Shown: positions 36,838 to 47,547 of the stretch, in pieces
Layout of the letters: each line of letters starts with the position of its first letter
How positions within the stretch are numbered: the stretch's first letter is position 1
NCBI GenBank assembly: GCA_941918925.1
Contig: OW799233.1
Coordinates: 143,408,223 to 143,472,222, forward strand
Source of the DNA: Phyto melanocephala
Taxonomy: Eukaryota > Arthropoda > Insecta > Diptera > Rhinophoridae
Direction: 5' to 3'
Length of the DNA: 64,000 nucleotides
Notes under the pieces: generated by a model
Database searches by the model: none
The model's input: only the letters and a program-made list of their open reading frames with translations
What the model was told of the DNA's origin: nothing
Translations under genes and position numbers: made by a program

Positions 36838-38981
36838 ACAAGTAAGAGCACTATATTCGGCTGTGCCGAATCTTTTATACCCACCACCAATTTTGTATAC
36901 ATTTAAAGCACAATATTTATTATTTTGTTAATCGCTATGGAATAATCTTTTTTCAATAAAATATGTATCGCTTTCTTTATAGAGGATGGTTATATTTTAA
37001 GGGCCCATGTTGAAGGTGAACTACACCTAGTCTTTAAATTTGTTTTCTGCATTTCACTTGACATTTCTCAATCTCAAACTTACTCAATTTGATCCGTGGA
37101 AAGATACGCAAATGAGCAACGCTTTAAAGTTATTCAGGTTTTTTATAAAAATGGGCGTTCAAATCAAAATGCATTTTGTGCACTTCGTAATTCTTTTGAT
37201 CAACATAATCGTTCAAATCCATCCACAATCGGGAGAATTGTAAAAAATATTAAAATTTCTGCAAAACAGGTTTGTATAAAATGTTAGAAAATCTGTGAAT
37301 GACTTCTTAGTTCGTTGAATGGGAACCACTGCTGGTTTTTGCGATAGTGTGGCAAAAGAGCAGTCAACCTCGCCTCATCATCATGCCCAACAATTGAGAA
37401 TCATCAATGTCATTGAAAATTTGGGCCATCAGATAGAGGATGGGGGGCATTTGGCCGATATTTTGTTAAATACATAATTGAACCATACAAATATTATAAT
37501 TACAAAAAAAAAATAATAATATCCTAAATAATTTGTGTTTTATTTAAATTCAACATAAAATTTAACCACCCTTTATTACTTCGATATGCTACTAAAATGC
37601 TTTTGTAAGTGTAGTCTCTCAATGAAAGTGGGCGTTAAAGTAGGCATGTCAATAAAGTTTCTGCTAATAAATACAACTTAGATATTTCAATATAGTCCTT
37701 TATTTTCTCAAAAACTTTATTAATAGAGAAATTACATGAATTTAAGATAAACCGTTATATAGTAGGTAGGCGTTAAAGTGGGCGTGTCACCAAACTTTTT
37801 GGCACAACAATTACATTGAATAGAAGGATATACGTAGCAAATCTGATCATCATACCTCTAATTTTGGCGGTTTTATGAGCTTTTAAATTTCATTAACGGT
37901 AGATAACGTGAAAAGTGGGCGTTATAGTAGGCGTGTCAATAAAGTTTCTGCTAATAAATACAACTTAGATATTTCAATATAGTCCTTTATTTTCTCAAAA
38001 TCTTTATTAATAGAGAAATTATATGAATTTTAGGTAAAACGTTATATGGGAGGTGGGCGTAAAAGTGGGCGTGGCACCTTAATTTTCTGGCACATTAATG
38101 ACATTGCCTAGTGGGATATACGTAGCAAATTTTATCATCATACCTTTTATTTTTGCGGTTTTATGAGCTTTTAAATTTCATTAACGGTAGATAACGTGAA
38201 AAGTGGGCGTTATAGTAGGCGTGTCAAAGTTTTTTTTGCTAATGAGTATAACCTGGATGTTTCAATATAGTCCTTTATTATTCCAAAATCTATATTAATA
38301 GAGAAATTATATGAATTTTGTGTAAAGCGTTATATGGGAGGTGGGCGTAAAAGTGGGCGTGGCACATTGATTTTCCGCTACAAAAAAGCCCCTCACCAAA
38401 AAGCAAAGTGTGCAAAATTTCAGAGTCGTACATCCAATTTTGTTGCTTTTATGACGTTTTTGTTTTTAAATATACCGAAAAATACACTGTGCGGTATAAA
38501 TTTTCGTACATTTTGATCGATAACTCCTTTCCTAATGCATAGATTTAGATAATTTTTTAAGAATAATATTGTTTTTACTCAAGAAATATATATTCGAAGT
38601 TTCATGAGTCTACGTTAATGCGTTTAGACACAATTCCATTTTATTCGATGTGCCAAGGACACGGTTTTTTCGACCTACTCTTGCTTTACGAGCTATAACT
38701 CTCTTCCTAATATTCCGATTTAGCCCATTTTCAATACCAAACAAACCTTGTCTATAAGAAAGATTCTGGCAAAATTTATGCCCCCTAGCTTTTTCGGTGC
38801 GATCTCTATCGTGCTTTTAACAGACGGACAGACGGACGGACATAGCTAGATCGTCATCAAATCAAACCCTGATTCAGAATATATATACTTTATGGGGTCT
38901 AAAATGGATATTTCGATGTGTTACAAACGGAATGACAAAATGAATAGACCCCCACCATTTTTTTGGTGGCGGGTATAAAAA
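36838..38981 (-). mobile_element. Full-length family A element inside a mariner
   Basis: Hairpin end at left, immediately after the mariner codons for EFYY; stem-loop end at right. Carries its own mariner passenger at 36982-37573, three GTGGGCGT blocks and the CAGACGGACAGACGGACGGA core near 38821-38845. Confidence 0.85.
36982..37573 (+). mobile_element. Internally deleted mariner carried in family A, most readable copy
   Basis: TA-flanked (36980-36981, 37574-37575), TIR GAGGATGGTTATATTTTAAG. The frame at 37096-37287 reads MERYANEQRFKVIQVFYKNG then SNQNAFCALRNSFDQHNR and STIGRIVK, a mariner N-terminal HTH domain. Past it, HAQQLRI and GGHLADILLNT are the second HTH and the extreme C-terminus, so the whole DDE domain has been deleted between them. 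Confidence 0.85.
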
Positions 38982-39600
38982 TGCGTGCTCTGTTAAGAAA
39001 GTTCATCGCGAGCTTGTTATCGAAAAATTGTGTTCAGCGACGAAGCTCATTTTTGACTCAATGGGTACATTAATAAGCAGAATTGTCGATTTTCAGAAGC
39101 ATTGCATCCAAAAAAAGTCACAGTTTGGTGCGGTTTATGTGCTGGTGGCATCATTGGACTTTATTCTTCAAAGATGATGGCAATCGTAACGTAACTGTGA
39201 ATACTGAGCGCTACCGTAAGATGATATCTAATTTTTTTTGCCCAAAATGCAAGAACTTGACTTGTATGACATGACAAGACGGTGCCACATGCCACACAGC
39301 ACGCTTAAAAATGGAAAATTGAGAGGCGAGTTTGGTGAACATTTTATTTCACGTTCGAGACCGGTCTGTTGGCCGCCTAGATCATGAGATTTTACGCCTT
39401 TAGACTATTTTTTGTGGGGCTATGTTAAAGCTCATTTCTATACACACATGCCCGCTTCAATTGACGCATCGGAAGACAACATTGAAGCATTTATTCATGA
39501 GATACCGGCCGAAAAGTAGCTAGTTTTGGAAATTCATCTAACTCTGCTCTATAAAAAACAAACTTTTTCAAATTTTTTAAATCAAAGAATTAAATAAAGA

Positions 39601-40625
39601 ATTAAGAATTAAAATTGAAAACTAAAAAAATAATAAAACAATGGTCTTTAACGAAAGTTTGATATTTAATTTAAAAAACTAAAAGATGAAATTAACTTCC
39701 TAAAGCATTTTCGCCTATTGCTAAAAGAATAAAATGTATACTCGTTTAGAATTTCCCATTCTCTCGAAGAGAAAATTGATATCGTAATTTGCATGAAAAA
39801 TTTGGGACCACATAAAAAAACGAAAATAACTCTTTTAAACAGAAATATCACTCTTTCGAAAAAATATATTCACAATATTAAAATTAACAGTATTCTAAAT
39901 ATATATTTTGGAATTTTTAATGATGAGATCAAAACTAAAAAACCGAGACTTTTATGTCAATGCTCCAATATTATCAATACACAAATTTAGGAACGACATT
40001 ATTTGTCATAAAAATATGTTAACAAAAAATTAACATTATCACTTTGAACTTATAGCCTGATAACAAAATTATGTATAAAAAATTAATATATTTATTTTAG
40101 AAATTTAATGTTTCCTAAATCAAGGAGCAAATTTATTATATCGTAACAACTCTCTTAATTTATTTATAGACGTGACGAAAATCTGCTATTTTAAATATGG
40201 TTTCGTCTATTCCTTTATTTCAAGCCATATAAGAATACTATGCCTTAAAAACGAAACAACACAAACATGTGAAAGAAAATAGAAAAAAAAGACTTCTACA
40301 TAAAAAAGGCAATATAAAGACATGACTTTTACATTTACAAAAAGGAAGGGAACGAAAAAAAATTAACATTTATTTCACATATCAACGTTAATGTAATTTT
40401 GTCCCTTTTTTACACACATCAGTTTTGTTGCGAAATAAATTCAAAGGAAAGCAGCAAACAGTGTTTGTTAGTATATTGTTGTATTTAAACATTAGACAAA
40501 CATTTATATAAAAATTATTCCTTTACCTTTTAACATATTTTATGTTAAGAGAGGGTTTTAATAACAACACGTTAGGATGCAACAATTGATGGTGTGGAAT
40601 ACTTAATGCTCTCTACCAACTACTA
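39601..40625. other. AT-rich DNA, nothing seen
   Basis: The right end of the mariner relic may extend a little into this stretch; otherwise nothing is recognised. Confidence 0.5.
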
Positions 40626-41274
40626 GCAAAGAAAAACCATGGTTACGACATGGTCACGACTGTCATATTATAGTTTCTAAATATAACAATATTTGGTAGT
40701 CGAAAACAAATAATAGTTATTTTTGTTTCATTTCATCATATATTTTGTCACGCTAATCAAGCATTTGTTTGAATTGTATCATTTAATGTTTACTTTTCGT
40801 AAAAATTTCAAAATGGTTTTCATCTAAAAATAGAATGATTTAAAAAATAACATTATATTCAAAAGCATTAAAAATTACAAATAATCATTAAATAATAGGT
40901 GAGACAAGAGTATGATTATAAATCAATCATGCTATTATTCTTTTTTTTTAATAATAATTTGATTTTAACTGTTCTTCTTCTTCTTCTTGCTGAATAAATT
41001 TTTATTATTCTTAACAATTTTTGAAAAATTAAAGAAAATTTACAAATAAACAAGAAAATGTAAAAAAAATATTGGTATAAAATTGCAATTAAATGGACAA
41101 GTACAGCAAAAGAAAATAATTAGCCGTAAATAAGCAAAGATTGATTGAATGATACTTTAAATAAACATAATAATGATAACTGGCAACCATTAAATGTTTT
41201 AACCATAATCATACAATTAAATCATAGTATGTTGCTCTTCGATTATGGTTACCACAACCATATCTTTTCTTTGC
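40626..41274. mobile_element. Candidate TIR element with GCAAAGAAAA ends
   Basis: Left GCAAAGAAAAACCATGGTTA and right end, inverted, GCAAAGAAAAGATATGGTTG. Subterminal ATGGTTAC/GGTAACCAT motifs recur. Interior noncoding, with a (TTC)n run at 40972-40988. No clear target duplication. Confidence 0.45.
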
Positions 41275-43667
41275 GTGTACTCAGAATTTTATAAGAATAA
41301 TTTTAAAAAATAAATATATTATTTAAGATTATTCTGATTTATATTTTTCACAATCTTTTTAATTATTGGCAATACGGCCCTGATAAAGTGCTAGAAACAC
41401 AATTGGGACGATCGATGAATTTTTTCGCAGAGAATATTCATCATCAAAAATAACACACAGTTCTGTATATGAGAATGCATAAAATTATGAAGTCGGTCGA
41501 AATTCGCTATTTATTTTTTGTTCCCTACAAAAGACTAAGACGTCTTATATAGAACTGATTAAACGATATAAAATTTACATTGTTTAATTAAAAAAAAAAT
41601 TTTGCTCGCTATACGCGATGAACTCTGCAATACATTTTTTTTCTTCTACGCCTCTGAAAAAGAAAAAAAAATTTAGTTTTACTTTATTAATTGTTTTATT
41701 TTAATTTTAAAGCGTTTAAAATAAATATAGAAAGTTTTAACGAGAAAAATTGTTTGTCTTTGTGTTCTTGTAAATGCTGGAGTTTTTTTAAGTGATTTTT
41801 TTTTAAATGGTCACACTATTAGCAAACTTTTAAGAAAAGTTTTTATTATGAGAGAAATAATATTTATTATTTTGCTTAGTTGAATAAGAATTAAAATTCT
41901 TTGATTATGTTTGTTCTATCTATACACAAACTGTAAACAACATTTTCAACTATTACAGATTTTATTTTTCGCCTTTATTGTGCTCCATATGACGAATTAA
42001 GACAGCGAATTTTTACCAACGAATTCGGGCAAAATTTTTTCTTCTTCCTAATTGTATGCCTAGCATAAGGGTTTTACTTTTTCACACAAGATAACTCTTT
42101 TATTTTGTTTTTAAACATTGTTTAATTTTGTTTGGCGAAACCACTTAGTTTTAGCTAAAGCTCCTCATACATTAAAGTTGATAAACATTGGCTATAGCTT
42201 CATGCAGATATTTTGCCTTTGTTCTAGATGAAAAAAAAAATTATCTTAGTTAAAAAACGCAAAACAGATTTATTTACCGAATTCTAAATAGCTTGGGAGA
42301 TACAAATAGAATATTTACAACCAACCCTAAAAATACCAATCAAAGAGTGATGATGATATGATATCGTTGCTGGTTTCGAAAATGCATTCCACTAGTCTAG
42401 TGTCGTAAAAAAGTTAACCTGTGAGTGTATTCTGAAAGCCAGTATTAGAATATGGACATGAAAGCCAGCATTAGAATCTAATAAAAATATTGCAACAAAA
42501 GAACATCATTTTAATTATAATTATTGTTAAAAAATTATATCAATTAGAAAATAAAACGAATATACTCATGGACAAATCATTAAAAAATTTTTGTTCTTGA
42601 TTTTGGATTTAATTATTTGAGTAAACTGGAAAACTGCAAAATATTTTGCTATTGCTAAATTTTTTGTATGATTGGCAATTTCAACCTGAGTATGAGATGG
42701 AAAGCGGTATCGGTTTATGGTAGAACTTTTTTTAATGACACTTTAAGGTAAAATATCTAAAGGGTGATAGTAGCCAATTAACTAAATTTTAAGTCAGCAT
42801 TGTTACAAAAGTTTAAAGGTTTAAATTTTAAAGGCCATGGTGACTTTTTTTCTAGCCCGTATTAGCAACAACTTTTTTAAGATTTTACATTTAAAAAAGA
42901 TTTTTATCTTTAAGCTCTTCTGCAATGAAATAGACTAATTCGTCTTTTTATTTTACTTATAAGAAGGCTTCCGTAGACAGACGGAAATGTCAAAAGCAGC
43001 AAGAACATATAAATATGACTATAAAAATTATTCTTACATGTGGAATGATAAATTTAAATATATTAACTGTCTGCCATCACCTGTGTTAGCGGAAGATATA
43101 AAAAATAAAATAAATGGAATATGTGTACACACATTTGTGTGTGTATCAAACTGTGAACGTGTCTTTGAATTTTTTTTTTAATTTGTTTAAATCGTGATGT
43201 TATTTATTACCAAGTAATATGACTGAGTACTTTTTGTCATCCTACAAACTTCTCTCTGCATTCTCTCAAACGTTTTATGTCGAAATATATATAACGCTGT
43301 AAAGAAATAAGTGAATTTACGTTAAACAAATTAATGTTACAACATGTTTAAATAAAAACTTGAGATTACTTTACAAAGAAATAAATTTTACAAAACCAAC
43401 ATGAAAGTAAATAAAACAAAATATAGGTGATAAATTGTGAGGTATGAATATTATTACTGAAAGTTTTTCTCACAACACATTTCCCAACTTTTGATGTCAC
43501 GTTTTGTCCAATACATATAAGTATGTAGTACTACCAAAGTGTTATTCACACTTTCTGCAGATTAAAACTTTAAGCACTGCTAGAACTTAAAAGTAAAAGC
43601 TAGTGCTAGTACTTAGTATTATGTGGCATAAACTACCTGTTTATTCACACTTCTAAATGTAAACAAT
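41275..43667. other. AT-rich DNA, nothing certain
   Basis: The 64-codon frame at 42987-43181 (starting MSKAARTYKYDYKNYSYMWN) is less simple in composition than its surroundings but matches nothing I know. Confidence 0.5.
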
Positions 43668-45647
43668 GCACAGAGGAGTAATTGACCTGAAAAGCTGGCC
43701 CAAAAGGCAAAACTGAATTTTAAGAAATCTTAAGAACTAAGTCCGCCGCTAGATAGACAACAATATTTTACATTATATTGTAAATTTTGAAGACTTTTAG
43801 TTGCGATTTGTAGCTCTGAGACCCTGCTTAATTGAGGAAAGTGAAGAAATTTATATGAGATTTAAATGTTTTTTTCGGTTTCTGAATATTTTTATAATAT
43901 TTTTTTACGGCTAAACAAATAAAGGTTTAACAATTATTTTTTTTCGCTGAAAGGTTTGACCAAAAGTTATTTACAAAAAGAAAAAAAATTTAAAATATGT
44001 TGAATATTCATGTTGAAACAATTCGTTCAAAAGCTAAAAAAAATTATACACTTTTTTTGCAAAAAAAAAAGAAACAGAAGGGGTTTTTGAAAGTGAGGTT
44101 AGCATGTCTACGAATTATGTTTGATACCACAATAAAATTTGGAATCTCTAATTTTAGAAACAAAACAAAAAAGTTTGCGCAAGTTTGCGCCATTATTTTT
44201 GACGATTTTTTTAAATTTTCACATTTCTTCCATTTTTGCTCAGCAGGCACTTTTTCTTATACATTTAAATCGCCATAAATTTATGTATTTTGAATTATTG
44301 ATGTCAACTGTTATTCACATCACTTTTAATACAACACAATGTAAATACCTGCCTATAATTATAAATTTGAAAAATTCCTTATTATCCATAATAGTTATAA
44401 GAGAATGTCCCACACATCCCCATAAAAGATATTTTTATATACCTGCTCTACAAAACATTATTTGTTAAAAAAATAAATATACGTACCTAATAAAAATAAT
44501 TATTAAAAGCATTAATCGCAAAAATAAGTTTAAAAAAAATAAATACAGGTAGAGAACAAATGCATGGGCATCCAGGCATCAATCCAATTGTCAGAAGAAG
44601 CTGCCAAAGTCAGAAATAAGCACTTACGATTATATCCTACGAATTATTCGAGGAAATTCAGCAGAAGCGATACAAATCGAGATGTCCTTAATAGGTTATT
44701 TCTGAGCAGTGACCCTTTTATAAGCAGCAGTACGCAAAGATAACAGGTAATTAAAAAAAGCTTTTTCATCAGAAACCATCACACTTCTTCTTCCTGACAC
44801 CGATGATGCAGCTACTAAGAATATACATACGACATAATAATTATTAAGAAATTGTTATTAGTTTAATTTTTCAGTATATTAAGTATTAAATAATATAAAA
44901 TAAATATAATAAGGCCTTTTTTCATAAAAAATACTGTTTTATAAGAGCCTTACAATTTTCAAAATTTTTTATGAATTAGACCGTAAATCGTGCATGTACA
45001 TACAGTCTGTTAAGAATGAGTTTAAACCTTTAAAATCAACATTTGTTAATTGAGTTTTACTATTTATACCGACTTTTATTCCTTAGGAATGTGGCTTTAG
45101 GAAAAATCTTAAAAATTTAAATTTTTGGTTCTTTAATTTTTTTTTTATGGCATTTTGAAAACAAAAAATTTGACGAATTTTGCAGGAAAAAAAATTTTTT
45201 TTTGCCATTACATTTTTAATAACTCCGAAATAGTAATAGATAGAAAAGAAATTTGTTTGGTTAGTTTAAGCAGAATTCTCCGGTGCATCTTTTGATTTTC
45301 TTGCTTTTAAAATCGAAGAATTCGTTTTCAAGGTATGACCAAATATATTAGGCAACCCAACGATTTAGAGAGTGAAATATGCCACGCCTTTAACAAAAAA
45401 TCCTTACGTACTAGAGAAAAACGGAAAACAGATTTAATTTAAAGGCATCAAAGTCAATATAGACCACATACCTCTATTTTTAGCAGAGGCAAAAAAATTT
45501 TTTTTGCGCAGTGTAATTTTTTCAAAATCTGCCACTAGATTTCTTATATCATTCTACACCTAAAACTATCAAAAAACTAGAACTTTTAATTCAAAAAACA
45601 CGTTTAATAACTTTGGCCAGTTTTTCAGGCCAAATACTCCTCTGTGC
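43668..45647 (+). mobile_element. DNA transposon with about 37-bp TIRs
   Basis: Left end GCACAGAGGAGTAATTGACC (to about 43704) matches the inverted right end GCACAGAGGAGTATTTGGCC (45611-45647), continuing through CTGAAAA-CTGGCC with about three mismatches and one indel. The interior (about 1.9 kb) is AT-rich and holds one peptide-coding remnant at 44564-44743. No target duplication is obvious, so the superfamily stays open. Confidence 0.65.
44564..44743 (+). pseudogene. Eroded transposon-encoded peptide
   Basis: A 59-codon frame beginning MGIQASIQLSEEAAKVRNKH and including KFSRSDTNRD, RLFLSSDPFISS. A charged EEAxxxRNK stretch followed by SSDPxISS reminds me of transposon-derived proteins in insects, but I cannot name the family. 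It is the only coding-like sequence in the TIR element 43668-45647 and is surrounded by stops. Confidence 0.45.
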
Positions 45648-45774
45648 GGTGTGCCAAAAGTCAACATTGGGTTTGAAAATTTTATAAAAAAAATTGTTTG
45701 TCCATATATGTTTTTTATTCCTTAAGATTATAAAATATATAAAATGAAAATATTTTTACATTAAATATGCAAAA

Positions 45775-46340
45775 CAATATCACTTAATTGAATCACATAT
45801 GCCAATGAGATGATAAGCTTGTTTTAGAGCAGTTTCCATAACATTGTTGGCGTTAAGTTCACGGATTGTACCGGGCTTGTCTCAATATACTCTCCACTTT
45901 AAATAGTCACAAAGAAAAAGAAATCCATTACTAACAAATCAAACAAAGACGCTGGCCAATTAATATCCAAAATGCTGAAACTGTTCGCTCCTAAAATATT
46001 TGACTTAAAGTTACCATTGTGTTTTAAATAGTATGGACATTTGTTGCATCCTGCTGAAACCATATTCCAATAATATTTAAGATGTAGGTAGGAAAAGGGG
46101 ATGTAGGAAGCAGTATTTGCCTCCTATACCCACACTCGGAGACCAATAAGATCCATTGCGTTATTTAAGATGTAATGCAACATCATTTTCAGAACCCTAG
46201 AACGTACAGCTCTGAATATTAAATAAAAATTAACTTCATCATTCAAAATCAATTTTTCAATAATTTTATTTCTGGCCAACTGTTGGAGTTAAACTGCAAA
46301 ATTTGGACGTTTCCGATGATGATGAAGATCACTGCTTTAG
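45775..46340 (-). pseudogene. Mariner-like transposase relic
   Basis: The minus strand reads IIGIWFQQDATNVHTI (second Asp motif), NTMVTLSQIF, ERTVSAFWILIGQRLCL and remnants of an FFLCGYLKWRVY-like segment, in shifting frames. The QQDGA glycine is lost. The short insertion 46087-46161 splits the coding sequence just before QQD. Confidence 0.6.
46087..46161 (-). mobile_element. Short LINE 3'-end insertion with 13-bp target duplication
   Basis: A 75-bp insert lies between two perfect copies of TATTTAAGATGTA (46074-46086 and 46162-46174). Its CACTCGGAGACCAATAA segment resembles CACCCAGAGACCAATAA at the 3' end of the LINE at 54.6 kb, so it is probably an extremely 5'-truncated member of the same or a related family. 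Confidence 0.7.
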
Positions 46341-47145
46341 AGGAGAAAATTTCGACATTTGACTGTCAACGGTATGCCCTCTGTCTTAAAATAATTTACT
46401 GCTGATTTTAATAATAAAACTCTTTTATCCTGGTTATTTATTTATTTGTAAATTTCTTCATTATTTATCTCTAGGTGGCCCATGGCCCATGGCCCAAACT
46501 ATATAAAAACTTATACATAAATAATATAGAATAAATTATTTCTTCTAACCAGCTTTGTTAACTATGAAATTTCAAAAAGCACATAAGCACAGAAAAAAGC
46601 GCATAATTTTCAAAAAAAAAAAAACACTGACTAGTAGAAAACTTACTCTTATTTTTATTTATTTTAAATTTTATTCTTTATTTATAATAATTGTTTTTTA
46701 TAAATAATTTGCTAACAGAGGATTTTCAAACTTGTTTGTACTCTCATTATAAATAAATAATATTTTTTTATATTTTTTTTTCATCCAAAAAGTTTTTTGT
46801 TGTTTTACAACTGACAATATATTTAATAATTTGTCAATTTTCTGTAAAAAAAAAAACACACATTTTGGGCAAACACAAATAAGCTCATGAATAATCCCTA
46901 CAGTATGAATCGCATTAGCATAATTCTCCACAAACATCCATTTATATTTTAACCCTTATAAATACCTTAGGGAGCTCATTAGCGGATTATTTGTTATAAA
47001 TTGTTGGCAACTAATAAATAATTTAAAATGAAATATTTTTAGTTTTTCACTGTAAGCATATTTTGACCAAAGACCTATAATAATTTTTATTATATTACGG
47101 TACTTTAATTAAACATAAAGTGGGAAGAAGCAAAGGCACACATTA
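46341..47145. other. AT-rich DNA, nothing seen
   Basis: A small GGCCCATGGCCCATGGCCCA duplication near 46479 is the only structure. Confidence 0.5.
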
Positions 47146-47146
47146 T

Positions 47147-47546
47147 CCCAGCAAAAAATTCTATGACAAAAATTGATTATGCAGGGGTTCAACTGGTGAC
47201 GAAGTGATTAAATTTAGGTGAAAACACTAATGATTTTAACATAAACGTGTCATTGGAAATCATGTGTTTACATGAATAATTTAATGAACTGCACTCCATT
47301 TTAATAAGTACATGGAACTCATGCATATTTGGTGACAAGTATCGGGTATTTCATGTGCTTAATTTGTTTGTTTACATAAATTCTTTAAGATGTTGTGCAT
47401 GATGGTTCATTCGTTTTTAAGCACATCATTTACGACAAGTTATTTTGCAGTTAAGAAGTCATTTAGAATTAATGCTTTTACACAATTGATTTAGAAGTCT
47501 TGTAAATGTAATTCGCTTTGCACTACTTCCAATTTTTTTTGCTGGG
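47147..47546. mobile_element. MITE with CCCAGCAAAAAA TIRs
   Basis: CCCAGCAAAAAATTCTATG at the left and CCAATTTTTTTTGCTGGG at the right are inverted, and AT flanks both sides. The interior includes AACGTGTCATTGGAAATCAT and a run resembling 56140-56260. Noncoding. Confidence 0.6.
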
Positions 47547-47547
47547 A

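Larger units (their letters stand above)
36675..39600 (+). mobile_element. Mariner relic split by family A
   Basis: Left TIR-like AAAAGGGTGATTTATTAGCT; transposase start ATGAATCGTCTTACAAACGA at 36786 (MNRLTNEQRLQIIEFYY). A family A element interrupts at 36838. Beyond 38981 broken frames give KIVFSDEAHF, INKQNC, HPKKVTVWCG, then NVTVNTERYRKMISNFF, QDGATCHTARLK, then GEFGEHFISR, CWPPRS(stop)DFTPLDYFLWGYVK. All three acidic motifs of a D,D34D mariner are recognisable, but at least two frameshifts and several stops separate them. About 150 codons between the N-terminus and FSDEAHF are missing. Right TIR not identified. Confidence 0.8.

Noticed and set aside
42987..43181. 64-codon frame beginning MSKAARTYKYDYKNYSYMWN
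   Set aside because: Composition is plausible for protein, but no family, no splice signals and a poly-T tail; not enough to call a gene.
43997..44468. Frames of 93 and 109 codons inside the TIR element
   Set aside because: Low-complexity Lys/Phe/Ile sequence from A/T runs, overlapping on both strands; unlike the 44564-44743 peptide, no family-like pattern.
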